64,000 nt of DNA from Delphinus delphis (lineage: Eukaryota; Chordata; Mammalia; Artiodactyla; Delphinidae), in NCBI RefSeq assembly GCF_949987515.2, contig NC_082690.1, positions 105,956,400 through 106,020,399 on the forward strand, written 5' to 3'. The position numbers and the translations under genes were made by a program. Positions 44,001-55,000 of the stretch are shown piece after piece; the stretch's first letter is position 1; each line of letters starts with the position of its first letter. A model generated the notes under the pieces. It worked only from the letters and a program-made list of their open reading frames with translations. It was not told where the DNA came from and made no database searches.

Positions 44001-44390
44001 GGACTTCCCTGGTGGTGCAGTGGTTAAGAATCCACCTGACAGTGCAGGGGACACGGGTTCGAGCCCTGGCCCAGGAAGATCCCACATGCTACAGAGCAAC
44101 TAAGCCCGTGTGCCACAACTACTGAAGCCCCCACGCTCTAGAGCCCACGAGCCACAACTACTGAGCCCACGTGCCACAACTACTGAAGCCCGTGCGCCTA
44201 GAGCCCATGCTTCACAACAAGAGAAGCCACCACAATGAGAAGCCTGCGCACCGCAACGAAGAGTAGCCCTCGCTCACCGCAACTAGAGAAAGCCTGTGCA
44301 CAGGAATGGAGACCCAACACAGCCAAAAATAAATAAATAAATTTATATTAAACAACAAAAACCAAACAACCCTCCCCCCCGAAAAAAAAA
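44001..44390 (+). mobile_element. CHR long-form SINE
   Basis: Complete sense element starting ggacttccctggtggtgcag. Flanks aaaaaagcccctcag and aaaaaaaccctcag are an imperfect target duplication. It lies only about 25 bp from the end of the L1. Confidence 0.92.
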
Positions 44391-44398
44391 ACCCTCAG

Positions 44399-45309
44399 TT
44401 TTTTATTTGTCCAAACCTTCAGCCCCAAGAAGGCCTCCCTTGGCCTCGGTTAATAGGGGAGACTTGGCCACTGAGCCTCCTCAACCCCGGCCGCCCATAT
44501 CAGAACTATCTGGGGAACCAGAAAAACACCTTCACCCCTCTATGGTTTAGTTTCTTTGTGTGTAAAATGGTGAGAAATGACAGTACCCACGTTGCAGGGC
44601 TCTTGGAGGCTTAGATGATTTAGTGCACCTGGCACAGAGCATCTCACAGATGTCACCGTTGTCAAGGTCTGACCTGCATGGACCTCCCAGTAACGGCCTC
44701 AACTCTGCTCCTTTGTCCCCTCAGGGCAGGGGCTGCGTCTCCCCACCCTTTCACGATTTCCTCTTTGGCTTGCTGGCTGCAGGCAGGCCCCACGCTAGGC
44801 AATTTTACTTGAAAATGATCCCTCCACGAGGTGACCTTTGTCCCCCCGAGATCGTTCCAGGACAACCTGATAACGACTCTGCCAGTCCTGAACTTCTATC
44901 AGGAGACTGGGGTAGGGCCGGACTCTATTTTGCAATTCTGTACTGCACACCAAGGCCTGGAAGCGTTGCCCGGGTTCCAAGGGGAGGATGTGTCTCTGGT
45001 GGCCGCCCACGGGAGCAGAGGAAGAAGCAAGCCAGATGGCGTCTCCAGGGAGGTGAGCATTCCAGGTTCTGCATTTCCCCATCTCTGCCGCAGGGCCTCG
45101 CAGGAAGTGGGTCAAGGGGCGCCCAGCCACCAGGTGTGCTGCCCTTATCTCCGAGAACCAGGCCCTGCGGGTTTGTGCCCTGACTCAGCAGAAGTGGCCC
45201 CAGGAGTCTGAGGCCCCAGGGGTGTGGAGACGTCGGGAGGAAGCTGCCCTCCTGACAGCTGGGCTCACCTGCAGGAACCAGAGCAGCCCCGCCGGCACTG
45301 TACAGCAAT
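44399..45309. other. unassigned sequence
   Basis: GC-rich DNA with long overlapping ORFs on both strands (44.6-45.3 kb) and no recognisable product. A MIR-like trace ('tgtgtgtaaaatggtgagaa') is near 44557. Confidence 0.35.
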
Positions 45310-45320
45310 TTACATCTTTA

Positions 45321-45459
45321 TTTAAAAAGTATTAAAAAAATTTTTTTTTGGCCATACTGCATGGCATGTGGGATGTTAGTTCCCCAACGACGGATCGAAC
45401 CTGTGTCCCCTGCAGTGGAAGCACCGAGTCTCAACCACTGGACCGCCAGGGAATTCCCA
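45321..45459 (-). mobile_element. CHR-type short SINE
   Basis: Reverse element; 11-bp duplication ttacatcttta at 45310-45320 and 45462-45472. Confidence 0.92.
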
Positions 45460-45714
45460 ACTTACATCTTTAATGTTTGTAGAGCTCTGTCTGACTGTGG
45501 TCCTGCTGGACACCAAGGACTCCATCTTTTCCGTAAAGCTGCTGGACCAGCAGCCTCACCCGACGCCACTGGGCAGGCTCCACTGACCCTCCTCCCCCAC
45601 TAGCCCGCATGCCCCCACGCCTGTGGCCCCGAGCACAGCCTGGGACCCACCCTGCAGACGGAAGGAGCCCCTTCAGCCCTCCCCTGGTCAGCAGCAGCGT
45701 GGAATTAGGGGTTG

Positions 45715-45905
45715 TGACAGAGACATTCGTGCATGCACCTGCAACCCTGCCGCGGGCCAGGTGTGGTCCTGGATGCTGCGTGTACATTAGTGAATAGAAC
45801 AGATACGCTCCCCCCTCCTGGAGCTAGTGGTCCAGTGGGGGAGGGAGGCAGAGGAGAAACCCGGGACAGTAAAATACACGTGCGCTGACACCAAGTAGAA
45901 GACGG
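45715..45905 (+). mobile_element. L2 3'-end fragment
   Basis: 'cgggccaggtgtggtcctgg', 'attagtgaatagaacagata' and 'cctggagctagtggtccagt'. Confidence 0.65.
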
Positions 45906-46619
45906 GGAGCAGGGACAGTGACCTGGGGGGGGACCTGCTGAGATGGGACAGCTCCACAGCCCCATCTGAGCCAGTGATACGTTTCAGTAGCAGCCAGGCC
46001 CCCTGGTTAATAACGGAAGTGACAGTCTGATCAAAGCCCTTGTGCCTGGCCCGGGGCTGGCCTGCATCCCATCGTCCCCTTTCACGCTCCCCCTACGTGC
46101 TCCACCCTCACTATCTGTCTGGACCTGCTAGGTTTTGGGGTGACAGCGGACTCGGGTCTCGGGCCACACCTGGCCCTGAGAGGGTTAGCCCTGCAGTCTG
46201 GCGGAGTGAACTGGGCGGAGGATGCAGGGGCAGCCTGAGCTCGGGAGCCGGCGAGGCCAAGGTGGTGCCCGCTGGGCAGGGGTCTGGATTAATGGGGTGG
46301 GGGGGGCAGGGAGGCAAGCAGGTGCTTGGAGGCCAGGGTGAAGGCCCCACTGCAGACGGAGCAGCAAAAGTAGTCCTGTGAAAAAGGGAACCGAGACACC
46401 GGCCTGGGAGGACCCCGCAGGCAGCGAGGTGACAGGCGGTGAGGGTGCTGTGGCTGGAGCCCCCTGCCAAGCCCAGGTGACCTGCAGCTGCAGTGTCCAG
46501 GCACCGGCCAAGAACGGCTGGAAGGGGACAGTCATCAACGACAGCCACGGGAATCCAATTTTTGCCTTTTTTTTTCAGTCAACCGATGTGACTCATTAAC
46601 CTAGTGGGTTTTTCCCTAT
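45906..46619. other. unassigned GC-rich sequence
   Basis: No gene was recognised; overlapping ORFs on both strands only. Confidence 0.35.
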
Positions 46620-47200
46620 GTTTAAAAAGTTGTGGTGAGATATACGTAACATACAATTCACCAACTTAACCACTTTTAACGGACAATCCATCGGCATTAA
46701 TGACATTGACAAGGCTGTGCAGCCACCACACTAGCCACTTCCGGACTTTTTTTATGACCTCAAACAGAAACCCGGGGCCCAGGAAGTGAGAATTCAAGGG
46801 AGAATTCTGCTTCCCCTCCCCCAGCCCCTGATGACCTCTCACCTACTTTCTGTCTGAATCTGCCTAGCCTGGGTATCTCACATGAGTAGAATCATACCAT
46901 ATTTGTCCTTTCTGTGTCTGGCTTCTTTCACTCAGCACACTGTCCTCAAGGCCATCTGCGCTGTGGCAAGTGTCAGAATGCCGCCAGTCCTCTCTGTTTT
47001 TGGCTGTGCCGGCTTGTAGGATCCTAGTTCCCCAATCGGATGGAACCTGTGCCCCCTGCAGTGGAAGCGTGGAGTCCTGACCATTCCTTTCTTATTGCTG
47101 AATAAACACGTCCATTGTACGTGTAGACCGCATTTGTTTATCCATCAGGATGGACACGAGCTATTTCTGCCTCCTGGCTATTGTGAATGTTGCCTAGTCC
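46620..47200 (-). mobile_element. old L1 (L1M-type) 3' region
   Basis: Reverse blocks 'aacatacaattcaccaactt', 'ttctgtctgaatctgcctag', 'ctggcttctttcactcagca' and 'gtttatccatcaggatggac'. A short SINE lies at 46998-47083. Confidence 0.78.
46998..47083 (-). mobile_element. CHR SINE fragment
   Basis: Reverse piece 'ttttggctgtgccggcttgt' to 'gaagcgtggagtcctgacca'; the terminal head is lost. Confidence 0.8.
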
Positions 47201-48949
47201 AGTTTTTAAAAGCAGTAATCTTTCACCAGTTCGACACCGATGTCAATGCTTTATGGGCACGTCACCAGTTCCCCAGAGCACAGCGGCTCTGCCCCTTTCT
47301 AGGATCACAAATGCTGACTTCGGCTGAGCAGTTGCTGTCGCCCAGAATCCTCACAGCGGTCCAGCGGGGGGTACCAGTATCGCCCCCATTTGAGGGATGA
47401 GGAAGTTGAGGCCCAGGGACCAGATAACGTGCCCAAGGACTCCTTGGAGGGTGGGTGTGGGGTTCACACCAGGTCAGTCTGGGTCCGGAGCCACCCGCCC
47501 CCTCCCCAACTACGTAAGCTGGGCTGCCTGACTACAGCAGACGACTTCAGAACCTGTTCTGTATTTCAAGCATATGGATGTGCATAAGATGAAGCATGTG
47601 GAAGGTGATTCCCACCTTACCTGCACAGGTTAAAAGGACCACAGGAGTGGGCCCTAGGCCGGCCGAGAAGACCCGGAGAGAGCCAGGGCCCGGGATCCGG
47701 AGCCGTGGCTCTCAGAGCAGTCCGCACGAGCCACAGCGTGTGGAAAGTTATCACAGATCCTGACGCGGCGGTGTCAGAGGGAGAGCACCCACGCTCTGAG
47801 GTGGGCCCACCACCCCTGCCGCCCACCCCAGGGGCACTGCAGCCAGTAACCGGCGGCCGGAATGCAGAATCTCCGCATCCAGTAGGACTGCTGCCCCCTG
47901 CTGTACATGGAGGGCACTGCAGGAGGGGGAGCGTCCCCACAGCCTGGCCAGCCAGCGTCCCCCAGCATCCCTGAGGGAGACTGGGTACCTGAAAGGGCGC
48001 AGGGAGGAGAGGGGTAGGCCTCCTGGTGCAGTGCCGCCTGCCTCGCTCACTCCCCCGTCATGGGACTCTGGAAGAAAGTATTAACTACAGTTTGATAAAG
48101 GGTTTTATTGTGTCCCTTGAAAGCCCTAACTTTTCTCTTGGAGGAAGCCCGGCCTCTGTGAAGGACACAACCAGACACCTGGGCCGCCTGGGAGCCCCCC
48201 GCTCCCTACACTTGACCCCCACCTCCACGTCCTTCCATTTGCCCTCCAGCCCTGGCCAATCTGGTTCGGGATCCCTCCCTTGTCACAGGGGTCAGCTGCC
48301 GGCCTGACCCGCCCCAGACAGCAGCCCCCAACCCTTCTGGGACAGGAGGCTGCCTTCAGGATCAGGTTCAAAACTGCTCCGGCCCCTCTGCTCTGTCACT
48401 TCACATCCAGTTCCCAGCACGTGCTGCGCTGCCCCAGCTCTGCAGCCCCAGCGCCGCGCCCCGGCCTTGGACAGAGTGCCCCCCCTTCCCTGCTGGACCC
48501 AGCGGAGCAGAAGGACAAGGGCAGGGACTCTGCACCCAGATGCCTGGTTTGCATCTCGGCTTCTTGGAAAAGCAAATCACTAGAAACAGGTAGTTGGATT
48601 ACCCGAGGGATGGGAATTTGCTCACGTCTTTGTACATCTTGCCCAGGAGTGGAATCCAGATCGTGTCTCTCCTGGCGTCAGCTCCTGGGCCCCGGCTGTG
48701 TCCCCCACGTCGCGCACCTGCGGTGCCCGGTGGAGGGCAGCCAGTAATATCAGTCTGTGTCTTACACGAGCATCCAGGCTCCAGCCCTGGGAGGGCCACG
48801 CCTGTAATTCTTCCCGAATTCCTGTTTCTCCAGCCAAGGGAGACTATTCCTTACTAAGGATAAGCTCCCAGTCAGGGTGCTCAGCCTCCAACAATCGACG
48901 GCAGGACTGAGCCTGTTACGGCAGAGCCGCCTACCCCAGAGCACAGAGA
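47201..48949. other. unassigned sequence downstream of MRPL21
   Basis: MIR-like trace near 47390-47420 ('gaggaagttgaggcccaggg'). No gene was recognised on either strand. Confidence 0.4.
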
Positions 48950-48971
48950 CCCGGACTCCTCGGAAAGTGGG

Positions 48972-48977
48972 TTTATT
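48972..48977 (-). promoter_or_regulatory. MRPL21: polyadenylation signal of MRPL21
   Basis: tttatt on the plus strand reads AATAAA on the minus strand, 31 nt past the stop codon at 49008. A GT-rich stretch (gtctctgtgctctgggg on the minus strand) follows at about 25-45 nt. This predicts a very short 3' UTR of about 50 nt. Confidence 0.75.
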
Positions 48978-49007
48978 TTTATATTTCTAGAAACATTAGC
49001 TGGATGA

Positions 49008-49072
49008 TCAGCACAGACGTGGAGCAATCCTGATGGTGTTTATCCGGAGGACGGTCTGAGGGCTCACGATAA
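49008..49072 (-). CDS. MRPL21: MRPL21 last coding exon
   Basis: cttgcag|TTATCG to TGA at 49010-49008. Encodes [20 protein letters not shown] and the stop. The last residues differ from the human C-terminus as I recall it, but the frame and acceptor are clean. Confidence 0.93.
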
Positions 49073-52000
49073 CTGCAAGACAGAGCAGGGCCCGGCATGA
49101 ACACAGATCCGGACGCCGTCAACCAGCTACCGCGAGACCCAGCCGCCGCCCGCTCTTTCCTCGAGGGTCTGCCTTGCACCAGCACCGCCCCGCAGCCGGG
49201 CAGAACTGGCCACCCAGTGATGTCCCACAGGCCGTGGTTTTTGGTCATCACTGACCGCCTGCCTCACCACTCGCTCCGTGAGCCCCGTCAGACCCCACAG
49301 GGGCTGCAACACCCCGGGGCCTGGAGGCCAGGGGCGCCCTTGCTGCGGGCCCCCAGCCTGGCCTCCCCCACGTGCCCAGAGACCCCTGCCCTGCATGGGT
49401 GGGGGCACCCCTTCCGGCTACGCTGAGGCTACTGGAGGTGGCGGAGGGTACAGGAGAGGCTCCCCACTGACCCAGCTCTAGTAAAGCTGAAGCTACCGTC
49501 TGGTACGTTTCACCGTTTGTAACCGAGGACTGTGAGAGACATACATCGTCCCTCGTTGTCTGCAGGGGATGGGTTCCAGGACCCCCGAGGACACCGGCAT
49601 CTAAGCATGCTCAAGCCCCCTAATAAGATGGTCTAGTGTCTGCATGTGACCCACACACACCCTCCCGTACACTCTAAACCATCTCTAGGTCACACGTGAG
49701 GCCTAAAGCACTGTCAACGCCATGTGAACAGGTGTAAATACAACGTATAATATAGATCCTATGTAAGGACTTGGTGAAGCAAATTCAAGTTTTGCTTTTT
49801 GGAACTCTCTGGAATTTTTTTTTCTTGCAAATTTTTTTGTTTTTGGCCCTGCGGCACGCGGGCTCTTAGTTGTGGCATGTGGGATCTTAGTTCCCTGGCC
49901 AGGGATCAAACCTGCACCCCCTGCATTGGAAGCACGGAGTCAACCACTGGACCGCCAGGGAAGTCCCTCCTGCAAATGTTCCATCTGTGGCTGGTTGACT
50001 CTGCGAGTATGGCAGACGGGGATATAGGGGGCCAACTGTGCACCTCCTGAGACAAGATGCTGCACCTGTGGGTCCCGCCCCAAGGGGCTGTGGCCTCCAG
50101 TGGAGGCCCCTGCAGGGACAGTTCTGTTCCCGCTTGTGGGTTTACTGGGAAATGGCAGGGGGCTCTGGATGGGAACAAAAGGTCGTGTGGGGTCAGGGAG
50201 ACGGGGGAGACACAGCCCGGGCCGTGGAAAGCGGGCAGCAACGGCTAGGTGAGGGCGGAGGGGGATCCCTCCGTGAACCCTCGTCCCGGCCCTGCTCCGT
50301 GAGGCCGGGCAGGAGAGCGGGGTCTCCTGCCCCCACTCAGGGCACAGGCTCCCCTCCTGTCCCTGTGATGAGCCGCCAACTCCCGCAAGTCACCACAAGG
50401 CCACTGGATGCGGTGGCCTCTCCACTCCCGCTCAGCAGGCCCTGCCTGCGCCCCTGGGGGAGGCCCCTGCTGTGCAGTCCCCCCCTCAGGTGCCAGCCCT
50501 TCCCGCCACCGCTTCCTCCCTTCCCGGCTGAGGTTCTGTCCACCCCACGCGCTGCACCTGCCAGAACCCACGGCAAGTCCACACAGGGGCGCTGCTTCTT
50601 CACCTCTCCGACCTCTGACCTCACCCCTTCCTGCCTCCATCCCCTCCCCCCTCCCAGCAGACCCTCCTTGGTGACGCCCATTGTTACTGGCCCTTTAAAT
50701 CAGGCGCACCACATGCGCCTGGACGCCCCTTCGGCCGGGGGACAGGACGGAAGGGCCTCCTGTCCCTGGTCTCTCAGCCCCTGTGCTCGAGCCCACCCTG
50801 CCCGCTCCATCCCACCAGCATCCGGACGCCCTGGCCCTCCAGGGGCCACCCCGCCTGCCGCCTCCCCAGGGAAACCTCTCCTGACCTTCTCTCCCAGGAC
50901 TGCCTTCCTTCGGGCTCCAGACGGGCCTCCCTCCTCCCCCAAAGCCTCTTTCACTCCTTCAAACAAACCAGCCCCACCTCTGCCTCCCGGCCCAGTCGAC
51001 CTCACACCCTTCCAGCCACCACCTCTTCTCTTTAACCACCTTCTGAGGATGCTGTCCCCACCTGCCTTTGCGTCACAGAACAAACATGAACGAACGCCCG
51101 AAGCATTACGGTAAGATGAAGTCTGACGAGCCGCCCACAGGAATTGGAACACAGGACACACGATCCCTCTGCATTTGTGACTCCTTCCTTCCCCGCCCCT
51201 CCAGAGGCAGCCACACCCGTGATTCTGCGCAAACCGTTCTTCCTTTAAAAATGTGCCGTTGTTATGTGTGTGCGTAATGCGTGCGGGCGCGAGCGTGTGC
51301 CCAGCAGCACGAGGCTGAGCTCTGCCCACCTCCGGGCTTCATGACTCGGCCTCACCCTCACATAGTCTAAGATCGTCCCTGCCGTGTGGAGGTGGGCCAT
51401 CCACTGCACTGGACAACATCCCACTGAGGGAATCTCCGTTGCTCGTCCATTCCCCGTGGTGGACACGTGGCCTGCTTCTGGGTTGTCCGCAGGAACCCAG
51501 CTGCCAGGGCCGTGCCCTCCACAAGCCCCGGAGTGGTTAACGACTGCTACCCGCCCCTCCCCGGCAGAGCCAGGACGTGGGCAGAGCTCTCACTGGTCTC
51601 TGGGCTGCTGCACCCACAAAAGCGCCTGGCAGAGGGCAGGGCCCTGTCCAACCTGGCCCAGCACAGGACGCGGGGCAACACCCAGAGGATGGGAACGCAG
51701 CAGCCACGCTTTCTCCAACTTACTTCTTTTCCTTTTGTAGTTTTTCCTTTTCTTGAATCTCATATTGATTTTTGGCCATGATTCTGTCTTTTCAATGACT
51801 GTGGCTTCTACTTGAACAAGATCCTTTCTGGAAGAGAGGAAAACGAACAGTAATGTACCTTCCTGATTATTTTTCAGTTTTACTAGTGCTTTACGTGAGA
51901 ACATCTAAATAAAGTTTAACTTCCTTTTCTGCCGGTTATCAACGTCATACGCCCTCCCTGCAGGCACTGTGAAAACTACCAAAAAGCACAGCAAAGAACA

Positions 52001-55000
52001 GTGTCATCCCACAGCAAATCTTAAAAGGGCCAAACTGCAGTGAATGAGTAACAGGTCAACGATTTGTCCTGGATGCTCTGTACGTGGGACACTACACACC
52101 CACAGTGAGAAGCGTAAGCGTGTTGAGCTTGGTGGCTGCGGCGGGTGTGACGGGAGCCCCTCTGCCCAGCCTCCCCGCCGGCATCTGAGAGCACGTTACC
52201 CGAGGAGGGGTCTGCCGAGCAGCGTGAAGTCGTCGGCCCCAACCAGCAGGACCTGGAATCAAATAGGCGTGTTACCAGCAAATAACACAAAGCCCCTAGA
52301 ACAGGCAGTCGCCCGAGCACACTGGAAAGGAAGCAAGGTGTCGGTTCCCCGAAACCAAAACGTGGGCTTCCTCTGCTATCTAACTAGCCACTCCCTCAAC
52401 CTGGGACAGAGGTGGGGGCGCCAGCTGGCGGCCTGGCTGTGTGTGCAGGGGCGCCCGGCTGCCTGCGGACACGCCCGCGCTGTCAGACCCGGACACGTGG
52501 AACTCGGTCATCTGGGCGAGCACGTAACCTCCTATGGCAACAGTGGCTTTTAAAATACAACAACTTTTTATTGAAGTATAATACATACGGGGAAAAAATG
52601 CACAAACCAAACTGTGGTGTCTTTTATACAGTTCACAGTCCTGCTGATACTGCAAAGATTGAGGTTCAAGGTATTCTTTTAATGACTGCAAAACCCTGCA
52701 CGGCCAGGCAGCCTCTCTCACTGGAGGGAAACTGTGACGCTAAGCGTGGCCTCAGATGAAGACAGTTCTGCGACCCAAGTGCAGTGGGGTTCTCATTAGA
52801 CATTGGGAGACTGTCTGAAATTCTCCTGATGAGAAAAAAACTCGATTGCATTAAGCTTAAATGTCTAAAGACAAAGCCTATTTTATAATAACATCAACGC
52901 GCTATGTGTGTTAGGTGATGACAAATAACGCAATCTTGCTTGACTCACTCTCAGCCCGACACGGTCTCTGTTGCTGGGCTTCCGACGCTACGAAAACCAC
53001 CTGCATGAGGCGGAGCTTCCTATGTTTTTGTTAATGTGAAATGTTTCAACATAATGTCCTTTTAGAGATCCTCACAAAAACACTCCAGAAGTCTCTTATT
53101 TTAGATGTAAAAGGTAAATGTACTCTTGTTCGTGAGCTCATGACAGAACCACGGGGGTCACCAAGGAGAAGGGGCTGTGCTGGCTGGTGGCGTCCACACA
53201 GCGCCCTGGCTCAGCCTGAGCCGTGCTCCTGCTCGGATCACAGGCTGTGGGAAGACCGTCTGAGAGAGGAGAGTTTAATGCTCCCCTGGGTGTAAATATG
53301 CAAAGAATCTACAATCACAAAGGAAGGAGGAGTTTTAAATTATAAAGAAAACCATATGTCATATCACATCACACCAACAGTTAACCACGTCCTAAAAAAT
53401 GATCCGGTACAGAAATCTCATATTTTATCTACAGTTTTATGAACAGAAGCAGAATAGGCAAAAACCAAATAGGCCCCCGAACACAAGCGGAGGGCAGAGG
53501 CACTTGGCTAAACACGCAGGACACACCTCGCGGCAGTTCAGGAGGGTCGGAAGACGACCAGCGCCCTGCGAGGCGCCTCTAAACCGTGCTCGCCGTTCAG
53601 CACAGCGGCAGCTGTCACGCCTAACGTCAGGGCGGTGCTTGAGCCGAAACGGAACATTTTCTCTTCATAAATCCGGGCCTGAGAACTCTTTACATCCCTA
53701 ACTGGGATTTTCACTGTACCTGTGATCAGATATTTTCCTCTAAGAATACACTAAGGAGACGTGAGACAAACCCTTCTCTGTCTGACGTGAGACAGACACA
53801 CGCGTCCCCTTAGAGAAACGTGCTGATCGGCTCCCTGTAAGGAGGGGCCCTACCGAGTCGGGCCGCCCTCGGGGAGCAGCTCTGCCCACACCCCCCTGAC
53901 CCCACCGTGCCCACTGGCCAGCCTGCCACGTCCCCAGAGCTGACTCACAGTCTCACCTTCTCCAGCCGGATCCTCTCTCCACACGCAACGTCTAACTTGT
54001 TTTCAATTAAGATCAGGTCTTCAGAGGTCACCTTCCACTGGTGGCTGGCAAAGTGCACCACTGCGAAGAGCCTGCCGTAGCGGCCCTGGGCGATCAGCTC
54101 GTTCACCTTCTCCACGACCTCTGTGGGGAGAAGGGCGGTCAGGGTCACAGCTACACCCTCACCCGGGTGCCCGCTGCCCCGCCGCAGGCCAGGGTGAGCC
54201 GCTGCTCCCAGGAGCTGGCACTGGGGTGCGCGGGGCACACGGGGCTCTTATAGACGATCGTGCCCCGACGGCACAGAAGCCCCCATCCCCCTGCCATCCT
54301 CCCGCCTGAGCGCTCGGCGCGCCTGGCTGGGTTTCTCTGACCCTGCGGTGGAGAAACCCTCACCTGGTTTCATTCCCAGTCGTTATTAACGAGCCAGCGG
54401 CCTGGCAAAGTGAGAGGAGAGGCCTTCTTGCAAACAAGGAAAACCTAGAATTATACCCTCATGGCGCTGGATGCTACCTGCTCGCGTCCGCCCACACCCA
54501 GTCCCCCTCCCATGGTCACCCCCTCGTCTTAGGCCTGGCCCTTCTCTCCTGCCCCGACCCTCCTGGCCTCGCCTGGGGCTGGGCGCAGGGCACAGCGTCT
54601 GCCCTGGAAACCGAGTCACGCCCTCGGCTGCACCTGGCCAAGAGGGCGGAACCTCGCCTGCAGCGAGGGGCACAGCATCCGAAATAGTATTTAACAACTG
54701 CAAGATTCCACGCGTTACTATGGACTTCCAGCTTTTGGAAACTGAGGATCTCGCACTCATCCCGGTGCTGGGCGTGGTGGCCACACTGCCCTCCTGGCGA
54801 CACGCATCCTGCGTGACACCCTGATGGCCTCTTGAACACCTGGGCTGGGGCCGGCTTCCACCGATGACCAGGCACATCGTTCTTCTTCCCTGAACTCCCG
54901 TTTCTACCAACAGCGGGGAGACAGAGCTGGGCCCTGGCCCTCGCGCCACCCGCACTACCTGCCTGCGACTCGGCTGGTGCCTTGCTGCCCTAGGAGGACT

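Larger units (their letters stand above)
49073..51723 (-). other. MRPL21: MRPL21 intron 6
   Basis: 2651 bp. Contains a Tigger/MER2-type element with a nested SINE (49543-50041), then GC-rich unique sequence (50.05-51.05 kb) in which a 358-codon plus-strand ORF occurs by composition. Confidence 0.85.

Noticed and set aside
50038..51114. 358-codon plus-strand ORF
   Set aside because: It starts inside the end of a MER2-like transposon, has the Pro/Ser/Arg bias of GC-rich DNA, contains no domain, and lies in an intron of MRPL21 on the opposite strand.
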